A stretch of 64,000 nucleotides of DNA from JANWXD01 sp035575135 (lineage in GTDB: Bacteria > Acidobacteriota > Terriglobia > Bryobacterales > Bryobacteraceae). This document shows positions 15,938 to 23,496 of this stretch, one piece after another (within the stretch, counting starts at the first letter, position 1; each line of letters starts with the position of its first letter). Both the position numbers and the translations under genes were made by a program. The notes beneath the pieces were generated by a model. The model saw nothing but the letters and a program-made list of their open reading frames with translations. It did no database searches and was not told where the DNA came from. The stretch spans positions 17,510 through 81,509 of the forward strand of contig DATLYE010000030.1 in NCBI GenBank assembly GCA_035575135.1. Direction: 5' to 3'.

Positions 15938-17356
15938 TTACGGCACGGCGCCCAAACCCGGACCGTCCAGAGCGCTCGTGTCCATCGTGCCGTCTTTGAT
16001 GAGGAAGATGCCGGGGAACCGCTTTTCCCAACTCCGGTTGGCAACCGGCACATACTGGCGGGAGTTAGCTTCGATGGCCGCCACACCGGGAATATGGGCC
16101 GCCAGTCCCGCTGAATGAATCAGCGAAGCCCCGGGACAGGTCAAGTCCTGCACGCACAGAAACATCCCGTATTTCTGGGCGGCCGCAGCCATGAGCACGG
16201 ACTGGCTCTGACCTTTGCATGCTTTGAGCGCCGCACCCGTGTAGCCCATCTCCCGCGCCAGCTCCAGGCTCTCCAGATCCGTCAGCGATTCGTCAATCAC
16301 CACCGGCTTGAGTTTCGCCGCTTCGTGCATGACGTTCTGCCGGTTGGCCTTCAAGTCCCGCGCCGTCGGCTGCTCCACATACTGGATCCGCCCAAAGCCT
16401 GCCGGGGTTCTCTCCCGGATCCGGTGCAGGAATTCCAGTAAGTAACCGACGTTCGGACAGCGCTCGTTGAAGTCGAGGGAATAATACCACCGGCTCACGC
16501 CCCGCTCTTTTTGTACTGCTTCGCTCACGCGATCCACGCGCAGAACCCGTTCCACATCCCAGCGGAGGTCGTCGCCGTTGAGCTTGATCTTGATATGCGT
16601 CAGCCCGTTGTAGCGGATCCACTCGGGAAGCGTTTCCGGAAGTCCGTCGTTGATCCGTTTTTCAACATCTTCGTCGGTGATCGGGTCGAGCGCGCCGACC
16701 AAGTGATACAGCGGCATGCGCGGTTTGGCTTTGCGGAGCACGTAGCGCTCGGGAAATTCTCCCCGGAATGCCTCCCCCAGGTAGTGGCCCAGATCGTGCC
16801 TCATCAGGTCCGGCCCGTACGTCCGATAGCAATTGCGGCCGTGCAACTTACCGAACGCGTCGTGGATGGCGGCGTCAAAAGGGCTGGCCGTGACCAGCGT
16901 GCACAGTTTCGGAATGGCCTCCGCCAGTTTCAGTTGAGCGGAGACCTCGGCGGCAGCCCTGAGGTATTCCGGCTCTAGAGCCTGGTTGATGTCCAAGGGG
17001 TGGCCCGGTTCGCGGTATGCGCGCGTGATCGCTGCGATCCTCTCGGCTAACACCTTCATCGCGCCCAGAGTGGTCTCGTAGGACATCAGGCGTGAAGGAA
17101 ATGACCAGATGTTGCCCATCGGCATCGAGCCAAAGCCCTTGGCGTACCGTCCCCGCGACTCTTCGACCACGCAGTGCACGTTGAGGATCGTGACGCGATC
17201 CACCACCATGCCGCCGAATTTGATCGGCGTGCGGTAGTGGTGGTCCTCGTAACCGAAGGTGATGTCCTTGATACGAACGCCTTGCCCGGAGGCACCCCGA
17301 ACGAGAAACGGCGCGAGAGCCGTGGCCGCCAGCTCGCGGCGAGTCATCACACCCAT
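15938..17356 (-). CDS. Exported enolase-superfamily protein (mandelate racemase/muconate lactonizing type)
   Basis: Protein of 472 residues with a twin-arginine-like leader (MTRRELAATALAPFLVRGAS). The C-terminal TIM barrel carries the acid/base lysines K256 and K258 (HIKIK), metal ligands at D295, E328 and D355 (LDFNE, YVEQP, VIDES) and lysines K378/K381 (LKACKG). All catalytic positions of an active superfamily member seem present. The substrate is unknown; the family racemises, epimerises or dehydrates carboxylates such as sugar acids or dipeptides. An exported member is less usual than cytoplasmic ones. Confidence 0.82.
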   Translation of the reverse strand: MGVMTRRELAATALAPFLVRGASGQGVRIKDITFGYEDHHYRTPIKFGGMVVDRVTILNVHCVVEESRGRYAKGFGSMPMGNIWSFPSRLMSYETTLGAMKVLAERIAAITRAYREPGHPLDINQALEPEYLRAAAEVSAQLKLAEAIPKLCTLVTASPFDAAIHDAFGKLHGRNCYRTYGPDLMRHDLGHYLGEAFRGEFPERYVLRKAKPRMPLYHLVGALDPITDEDVEKRINDGLPETLPEWIRYNGLTHIKIKLNGDDLRWDVERVLRVDRVSEAVQKERGVSRWYYSLDFNERCPNVGYLLEFLHRIRERTPAGFGRIQYVEQPTARDLKANRQNVMHEAAKLKPVVIDESLTDLESLELAREMGYTGAALKACKGQSQSVLMAAAAQKYGMFLCVQDLTCPGASLIHSAGLAAHIPGVAAIEANSRQYVPVANRSWEKRFPGIFLIKDGTMDTSALDGPGLGAVP

Positions 17357-17395
17357 GAACGCGATTCTACGAGATGCAGCTGGGCTGTGTTGGCC

Positions 17396-18025
17396 TCACG
17401 CCTCGCGGCGCATGCGATGGACGGCCAGCACCAGCAACGCCAGCAGGCATGCGGCCGCCGCCGCCATTTCCCAGGCGTGCTGCTTCAGCCACGCCGCGGC
17501 CGACTGTTCCCCAAACTGGGCGCCCAGCCACGCCAGCCCGGCATACCGCGGCACTCGCGCGGCCAGAACCACGAGCAGAAACGGTACGGCCCGGGCGCCG
17601 AAGACGCCGGCCGCAATGATGAACACCTTCGTCGGCAACGGAAGCGGCATCAGCGCGGGAATAAAAACCGTCACCAGACCATACCGGCCGAACCAGCGGC
17701 GGAAGGTTTCGGCACGCCTCTGGGGAACATGGCGCCGCCAGTAAAGTTCTCCCCCTTTGCGCGCCAGCAGGTACAACACCATGCATCCGGCCGTCGAGCC
17801 AGACACGGCCAGCGCCGCGGCCGCGAACGCCAGAGCAGGTTCGCTGGCCGAGACCGCGATCAGCAGGGCGTCCACGGTCGCCGGAAGGGGAAGACCTGCC
17901 GAATCGAGCAGCGCCAGAACAAACACCCCCGCGGGTCCCCAACTGACTAGCGTCTGGGCAATAAGCCGCAGTTTGCTGACCTCCCCTTGCGTTCTCTTCG
18001 GCCCCGGCCCGACGCCGAGCCGCAA
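17396..18025 (-). CDS. DedA/VTT-domain (SNARE-associated) membrane protein
   Basis: Membrane protein of up to 209 residues with four or five hydrophobic segments. GLPLPATVDALLIAVSAS and FGRYGLVTVFIPALMPLPLPTKVF correspond to the VTT domain, resembling the YqaA branch of the DedA superfamily, whose members are linked to lipid scrambling and envelope integrity. The start is unclear. TTG at 18025 is the only listed start, but GGGGAGG lies 7 bases before a CTG at 17974, which would give a better N-terminus. Confidence 0.75.
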   Translation of the reverse strand: MRLGVGPGPKRTQGEVSKLRLIAQTLVSWGPAGVFVLALLDSAGLPLPATVDALLIAVSASEPALAFAAAALAVSGSTAGCMVLYLLARKGGELYWRRHVPQRRAETFRRWFGRYGLVTVFIPALMPLPLPTKVFIIAAGVFGARAVPFLLVVLAARVPRYAGLAWLGAQFGEQSAAAWLKQHAWEMAAAAACLLALLVLAVHRMRREA

Positions 18026-18072
18026 CCCCCGGCAAACCTTGCCGCAACCTCCATCAAAACCTTGACTTCCCC

Positions 18073-20064
18073 TTACCGGCCACCCGTCATCTCGAGCAGC
18101 TTTGCCTCGTCAATCACCGGGATGCCCAGCTCCCGCGCTTTCTCCAGCTTCGACCCTGCCTCAGCGCCCGCCACAACGTAGCTGGTCTTGCGGCTGACCG
18201 AGCCGGCCACTTTGCCGCCCGCAGCTTCGATCCGCGCCTTAGCCTCCTCGCGCGTCAGGTGGGGCAGCGTCCCGGTGAGCACAAATGTCAGCCCGGCCAG
18301 CGGACCGCCTTCTTTTTTCATTACCTCCTGCTCAAACCGCAGTCCCACTTTCCGCAGCCGCTCCACCAGCTCGCGATTGTGCGGTTCGCGGAAAAACTGG
18401 TAGATGCTCCGCGCGACCTTGGGCCCCACCTCCTCGGCCTGTTGCAGCGTCTCCTCGTCGGCCTCCGCGATGCGGTCCAGGCTGCCGAAGGTGTCGGCCA
18501 AAATCTGCGCCGTGCGCTCGCCGACGAACGGAATGCCCAGACCCCACAGCACGCGAGCCAACGGCTTCTCGCGCGAGCGTTCGATGTTCGCCAGGATCTT
18601 GGAAGCCGATTTCTCTCCCATCCGCTCCAGCTCTACGAGCTGCTCCAGTTTGAGTTCGTACAGATCCGCGATGCTTTTCACCAGACCGCGATCCACAAGC
18701 TGGTCCACCAGCGCCTCCCCGAGCCCGTCAATATCCATCACACCTCGGGCGGCGAAGTGGCGAATAGACTCCTTCAGACGCGCCGGACAGTTGGTGTTGA
18801 TGCAACGGCTGGCGGCCTCACCCTCCTGCCGCACCACTTTACCGCCGCAAACCGGGCAGGTATCCGGCATCCGGAAGGGCCTCCGGTTCTCACCCGGACG
18901 CACCACCCGCACCACTTTCGGGATCACGTCGCCACTCCGCTCCACCAGTACGGTGTCCCCGATCTGCACGCCCAGGCGCTCGATCTCGTCCTCGTTATGC
19001 AGCGTGGCACGCGACACGGTGACGCCGCCGATCGTGACGGGCCGCAGCCGCGCCACAGGCGTCAACGCTCCGGTGCGCCCCACCTGCACCTCAATGTCCT
19101 CGAGCACGGTCTCCTCTTGCCGCGCGGGAAACTTGTACGCAATCGCCCACCGCGGTGCTTTGGCCGTCCAGCCGAGCAGTCGCTGCTGCCGCACCGAGTC
19201 CACCTTCGCCACCACCCCGTCGGTCTCATACGGCAGCTCGTCGCGCCGCGCCTCCCACTCCCGGCAGAAGGCCAGCAGCTCCTCAAGATCGGCGCACAGC
19301 CGGCGGTGAGGATTGACTTTGAAACCCATCCGGGCCAGCGCATCCAGCGACTCCCAGTGGCTGTCGTAGTACGGATTCCCGTTGACGAGCAGAAAGTAGG
19401 CGTAGAAGTCCAGGCGGCGCGAGGCCGTAATTGCCGGCTCCAGCACCCGCACCGAGCCCGCCGCGGCGTTGCGCGGATTGGCGAAGCGGGGCAGCCCGGC
19501 CTTTTCCCGCTCCTCATTGAGCCGCTCGAAGGCCGCGCGATGCATGATCACCTCGCCCCGCGCCTCCAGCTCTTCGAGCTCAGTCTCGATCCGCAGCGGC
19601 AGCGAGCGGATCGTGCGGGCGTTTTCCGTGACGTCTTCGCCCTGCAGCCCGTCACCCCGCGTCAGCGCCTGCACCAGAACGCCCTGCCGGTAACGCACCG
19701 CCAGGGACAAACCGTCGAGCTTCAGCTCCGCCACATAGCGGTAGGACTCGCCGCCGAGCAGACTCCGCACGCGCCGGTCAAAATCGCGCAGCTCCGCTTC
19801 ATTGAGCGCGTTGTCGAGGCTGAGCATCGGTGAACTGTGGGGCGCCGTGACGAATCCCTCGCGCGGCTTGCCCCCCACGCGCTGAGTGGGTGAGTCCGGC
19901 GTCACCAGCTCCGGATGCTGCGCCTCCAGTTCCTGGAGCCGCCGCATCAGCCGGTCAAACTCCGCATCCGTGATCTCCGGCTGGTCGAGAACGTAGTACA
20001 GATACTCGTGCCTCCGGATCTCCTCGCGGAGTTTCTCAATTTCCTGCCGGACGTCTTTGACCAT
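18073..20064 (-). CDS. ligA: NAD+-dependent DNA ligase
   Basis: Seals nicks in replication and repair. The 663-residue protein has the complete plan: Ia domain (HEYLYYVLDQPEITDAEFD), adenylation domain with nucleophile K115 in ELKLDGLS, OB fold, a four-cysteine zinc finger (CPVCGG ... CINTNCPAR), HhH repeats and a C-terminal BRCT domain (GPLAGLTFVLTGTLPHLTR). ATG at 20064 lies 8 bases downstream of a minus-strand TATAAT, so the transcript may be leaderless. Confidence 0.97.
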   Translation of the reverse strand: MVKDVRQEIEKLREEIRRHEYLYYVLDQPEITDAEFDRLMRRLQELEAQHPELVTPDSPTQRVGGKPREGFVTAPHSSPMLSLDNALNEAELRDFDRRVRSLLGGESYRYVAELKLDGLSLAVRYRQGVLVQALTRGDGLQGEDVTENARTIRSLPLRIETELEELEARGEVIMHRAAFERLNEEREKAGLPRFANPRNAAAGSVRVLEPAITASRRLDFYAYFLLVNGNPYYDSHWESLDALARMGFKVNPHRRLCADLEELLAFCREWEARRDELPYETDGVVAKVDSVRQQRLLGWTAKAPRWAIAYKFPARQEETVLEDIEVQVGRTGALTPVARLRPVTIGGVTVSRATLHNEDEIERLGVQIGDTVLVERSGDVIPKVVRVVRPGENRRPFRMPDTCPVCGGKVVRQEGEAASRCINTNCPARLKESIRHFAARGVMDIDGLGEALVDQLVDRGLVKSIADLYELKLEQLVELERMGEKSASKILANIERSREKPLARVLWGLGIPFVGERTAQILADTFGSLDRIAEADEETLQQAEEVGPKVARSIYQFFREPHNRELVERLRKVGLRFEQEVMKKEGGPLAGLTFVLTGTLPHLTREEAKARIEAAGGKVAGSVSRKTSYVVAGAEAGSKLEKARELGIPVIDEAKLLEMTGGR

Positions 20065-21019
20065 CCGCGTCCATTATAATTGTGGGTTCTCTGAGGACCG
20101 TATCGCCGCCTACCGCAGCGCCGTCGTCATTTACAATCCGGCCGCACGGGGCCTCCACGGCAGGCGCCGCGCGCGCCTCGAGCGCGCGCTGGAGATCCTC
20201 GAAAAGGCCGGCCATGCCGTCAGAGCCGTGGCGACAGGGCGCCCGGGCAGCGGCGCCGAACTGGCACGCCGCGCCGTCGAGAACGGCGCAGACTTGATCG
20301 TGGCCGTGGGCGGAGACGGAACCCTCAACGAGGCGTTGAACGGCGTCGCCGGCTCGGGAATCCCCCTCGCGGTGCTCCCGGCGGGCACGGCCAACGTGCT
20401 GGCGACGGAACTCGGACTCGGATCGCTCGAGCAAGCCGCGGCGCGTCTGTCGCAGTGGATCCCTAAGCGCGTGGCCGCCGGACTGCTCACGACGGATCGA
20501 GGCGCGATGCGGCGGTATTTCCTGACCATGGCAGGCGTGGGCCTGGATGCCCGCATCGTTCACGGCGTGGATCCGAATCTCAAAAAACAAGGCGGCAAGC
20601 TTTCCTACTGGGTCGCCGGGTTCCGCCAGTTGGGGCGGCGTCTGGAAGAATTCGAGGTGCGCGCCGAGGGGCAGTCCCGCCGCTGTAGCTTCGCTCTGGC
20701 CAGCCGCGTGCGCGACTACGGCGGGACATTCGCCATCGCCCGCCATGCCTCTCTCTTCCGCGACGATTTCGCCGTGGTGCTGTTCGAAGGACGCAATACG
20801 GTGCGCTACCTGAAGTATCTTGCCGGAGTCCTGATGAAGCGGCTCGAAGGTATGCGCGGCGTCACGGTGCTGCACGCCCGCCGCGTCGAATTCTACACCG
20901 CGGGAGCGGAGCCGGTCTGGATCCAGGTGGACGGCGAACCGGCGGGACAGCTCCCCGCCACAGTGGAAGCGGTTCCCGCCGCCGTCACCTTGCTCGTTCC
21001 GCCGGAGTTTCCTGGATAA
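20057..21019 (+). CDS. Diacylglycerol/lipid kinase family protein (YegS/DagK-like)
   Basis: Up to 320 residues with the DAG-kinase catalytic core: VVIYNPAARG, VAVGGDGTLNEALNG (GGDGT nucleotide loop) and LAVLPAGTANVLA. The C-terminal part has WIQVDGEP, also conserved. It would phosphorylate a lipid, or serve in lipid recycling. The start is a problem: the only standard in-frame codon is TTG at 20057, which lies upstream of the plus-strand TATAAT and inside ligA, with no good ribosome binding site. A rare ATC at about 20105 after GAGG, or an ATT near 20129, is possible. Confidence 0.85.
   Translation: MTIRVHYNCGFSEDRIAAYRSAVVIYNPAARGLHGRRRARLERALEILEKAGHAVRAVATGRPGSGAELARRAVENGADLIVAVGGDGTLNEALNGVAGSGIPLAVLPAGTANVLATELGLGSLEQAAARLSQWIPKRVAAGLLTTDRGAMRRYFLTMAGVGLDARIVHGVDPNLKKQGGKLSYWVAGFRQLGRRLEEFEVRAEGQSRRCSFALASRVRDYGGTFAIARHASLFRDDFAVVLFEGRNTVRYLKYLAGVLMKRLEGMRGVTVLHARRVEFYTAGAEPVWIQVDGEPAGQLPATVEAVPAAVTLLVPPEFPG
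20073..20080. promoter_or_regulatory. Palindromic, two-way -10 element between ligA and the lipid-kinase gene
   Basis: ATTATAAT is its own reverse complement, so it presents TATAAT to polymerase on both strands (plus 20075-20080, minus 20078-20073). It sits exactly between two divergent genes. No strong -35 box is seen on either side. Confidence 0.55.
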
Positions 21020-21035
21020 CACTGGTGTCTCGCTC

Positions 21036-22040
21036 ATGGATAACCTCACTCACACGCTCGTCGGCCTGATGCTGAGCCGGGCCGGATTTAGCCGCGTCTC
21101 ACCCCGTGCCACAGCCTTGCTCCTCATGGCCGCCAACATCCCTGACCTGGATTCCATCAGCCGCTTCGGCGGCACCGTGCGGTATCTCGAGTATCACCGT
21201 GGCCTCAGTCATGCCCTCGTGGCCATTCCCGCACTCGCTCTGATGCCCGTCCTTCTCGTACGCCTCTTCAGCCGCACCAAACCCCCTTGGCGGCGCGCCT
21301 ATCTGGTCTCGCTGGCAGGCACGGCCACGCATCCACTGCTCGACTGGACCAACGTCTACGGCGTCCGCCTGCTCGAACCCTTCTCGAGCGCCTGGCTGCG
21401 GGCTGACATCTTTTCGGTCGTGGACGTCTGGATCTGGGCAGCTCTGCTCCTCGGCGTGGCCGGCCCCGCCATCGCGCGCCTGGTGAGTTCCGAGATCGGC
21501 GCCAGGCCGGGTAGCGGGCGAGGCGGCGCCTTCTTCGCACTCGGGTTCCTAGCCATCTACGGGCTGTTCCGCTACGCGCTCCACGAGCGCGCGACGGCGA
21601 CGCTCGATGCCCACCTCTATGAGGGGCGGCCGCCCCTGCGAGTCGCCGCCATCCCGACGCCCTTCAGCCCCTTCCGCTGGGTGGGACTCGTCGAGGGCCA
21701 GAACTTTTACGCCGTCCACCGCGACTGGAGCCTGCTCGAGCCGTTCGATCCGACCGCGGGCCGTATCTACTACAAACCCGAACCCCGCCCGGAATTCGAA
21801 CGCGCCGCCGCCACCGATGCCTTCCGCGTCTTCCTCGCCTTCTCCCAATACCCGCTGTGGCGCCTCACTCCTCTGGCCGACCCGGAAGGCGGCCAGCTCG
21901 TCGAAGCGATGGATCTCCGCTTCGGGGCTCCGCCCAACGAGCGGTTCGTGGCACGGGCCGTTCTGGACGCCTCCCTCCGCGTCCTGAGCGCCGAGTTCCG
22001 GTTTGGCGCGCCCCCGGAGTATTTCCTCCCGAAACGCTGA
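21036..22040 (+). CDS. YdjM-like membrane-bound metal-dependent hydrolase
   Basis: Protein of 334 residues. The N-terminal domain has the family pattern MDNLTHTLVGLML (first His), NIPDLD, YHRGLSHAL and THPLLDWTN, a set of His/Asp metal ligands interspersed with about four helices. A soluble C-terminal half of about 140 residues is seen in many environmental members. Family membership is clear, the substrate unknown. It starts 16 bases after the lipid-kinase stop and may be co-transcribed. Confidence 0.85.
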   Translation: MDNLTHTLVGLMLSRAGFSRVSPRATALLLMAANIPDLDSISRFGGTVRYLEYHRGLSHALVAIPALALMPVLLVRLFSRTKPPWRRAYLVSLAGTATHPLLDWTNVYGVRLLEPFSSAWLRADIFSVVDVWIWAALLLGVAGPAIARLVSSEIGARPGSGRGGAFFALGFLAIYGLFRYALHERATATLDAHLYEGRPPLRVAAIPTPFSPFRWVGLVEGQNFYAVHRDWSLLEPFDPTAGRIYYKPEPRPEFERAAATDAFRVFLAFSQYPLWRLTPLADPEGGQLVEAMDLRFGAPPNERFVARAVLDASLRVLSAEFRFGAPPEYFLPKR

Positions 22041-22054
22041 AAGCCCGGACAGCC

Positions 22055-22060
22055 TATCAT
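22055..22060 (+). promoter_or_regulatory. Possible -10 box of a leaderless aldehyde dehydrogenase mRNA
   Basis: TATCAT ends 7 bases before ATG 22068. Transcription from it would start at or within a base of the A of that ATG, matching the spacing at several other genes in this window. Confidence 0.4.
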
Positions 22061-22067
22061 GAATGTC

Positions 22068-23489
22068 ATGGAATACCCCATGCGGATCGGCGGGGCCCTC
22101 ATTCGGACGGACTCGCCCCGCCAGGTGGAGCTTCCCTACGACGGCACCCCCGTCGCTACGGTCTGGGAGGCCTCCCGGGAGCAGGTGGAAGCGGCCGTCG
22201 AAGCCGCGGCTGCCGCCGCCCCTGTAATGCGCGAGTTGACCTTGGCCGAGCGCGCGGCCATCCTTCGCAAAGCACACCGGAAAGTTGTCGAACGGCAGGA
22301 GGAACTGGCGCGGACCATCAGCTCGGAGAGCGGCAAGCCCATCCGCGAGGCACGCCTCGAAGTCGAACGGGCCTCGCAGACCCTTCTGTTCAGCGCCGAG
22401 GAAGCCCATCGCCTTGCGGGTGAAGTCGTCCCCATGGAGGCCGCCCCGGCGGGAAAGGGCCGCTGGGCGATGACGCTGCGGGAGCCGCTCGGCATCATCG
22501 CCGCCATCACCCCCTTCAACTTTCCGCTCAATCTCGCTCTCCACAAGATCGGCCCCGCCATCGCCGCAGGTAACGCCGCGATCCATAAGCCCGCCTCCGC
22601 CACCCCGGTGAGCGCGCTTCTCATGGCCGAAATTTTCGAGGAGTGCGGGCTCCCCCGCGGCGCACTCAACGTGGTCACGGGTCCCGGGGGCGCCATCGGC
22701 GATCTGCTCTCCTGCCACCCCCGTATCGCCATGGTCACCTTCACCGGCAGTGCCGAAATCGGACAGCGCATTCGCAAGCTGGCGGGCATGAAGCGCGTCA
22801 CGCTCGAACTCGGCTCCAACTCCGCGGTGATCCTCGAAGAGGACGCCGACCTCGATGAGGCTGTGCCGCGATGCGTCACGGGCAGCTTCGCCCATTCCGG
22901 TCAGGTCTGTATCTCCATCCAGCGCATCTTCGTGCACCGCAGCATCCGGGAGCCCTTCCTCGAGCGCTTTGCGGAAGCCACCCGGAAGCTGAACATCGGC
23001 CATCCGCTCGATCCTTCCACCGACATCAGCTCGCTGATTACGCCCCAGGATGCCGAGCGCATCGAAAGCTGGATCGCGGAGGCGGTCCAGGCGGGAGCCC
23101 GGCTGCTGGTGGGAGGAGCACGCAGAGGCCGCGCCACCGTCGAGCCGGCGATCCTCACCGAGGTGCCTCCGCACGTGCGCCTCTCCTGCAAAGAGGCCTT
23201 TGGTCCCGTGGTCGCGGTCAACTCCTACGACCGGCTCGACGACGCCATCCGCATGGTGAACGACTCCGAGTACGGCTTGCAGGCCGGAATCTACACGCGC
23301 GATCTCCGCAAGGCTTTCCACGCTGCGCGCCAGGTCCGGGTCGGCGGCTTTTTGATCAACGACGTGCCGCAGTACCGCGTGGACCACATGCCCTACGGCG
23401 GCGTCAAGTTGAGCGGTACGGGCCGGGAAGGCCCGAGGTACGCCATCCGGGAGATGACCGAAGTCAAGCTCGTCGTCTGGAAACCGTAG
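22068..23489 (+). CDS. Aldehyde dehydrogenase family protein
   Basis: Oxidises an aldehyde with NAD(P)+ in the cytoplasm. Core motifs are intact: ITPFNFPLNLALHKIGPAIAAG (cofactor fold), FTGSAEIGQRI, the general base glutamate in LELGSNS and the nucleophile cysteine in HSGQVCISIQR. EAFGPVVAV and YGGVKLSGTGREG close the C-terminus. About 474 residues. An in-frame ATG at 22059 adds three residues; 22068 is favoured by the -10-like TATCAT just upstream. The substrate could be a lactaldehyde, glyceraldehyde or succinate semialdehyde; motifs do not decide. Confidence 0.9.
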   Translation: MEYPMRIGGALIRTDSPRQVELPYDGTPVATVWEASREQVEAAVEAAAAAAPVMRELTLAERAAILRKAHRKVVERQEELARTISSESGKPIREARLEVERASQTLLFSAEEAHRLAGEVVPMEAAPAGKGRWAMTLREPLGIIAAITPFNFPLNLALHKIGPAIAAGNAAIHKPASATPVSALLMAEIFEECGLPRGALNVVTGPGGAIGDLLSCHPRIAMVTFTGSAEIGQRIRKLAGMKRVTLELGSNSAVILEEDADLDEAVPRCVTGSFAHSGQVCISIQRIFVHRSIREPFLERFAEATRKLNIGHPLDPSTDISSLITPQDAERIESWIAEAVQAGARLLVGGARRGRATVEPAILTEVPPHVRLSCKEAFGPVVAVNSYDRLDDAIRMVNDSEYGLQAGIYTRDLRKAFHAARQVRVGGFLINDVPQYRVDHMPYGGVKLSGTGREGPRYAIREMTEVKLVVWKP

Positions 23490-23496
23490 TCGCCCC

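Noticed and set aside
21549..23387. 612-codon minus-strand frame over the YdjM-like and aldehyde dehydrogenase genes
   Set aside because: Antisense shadow of two clearly recognised genes.
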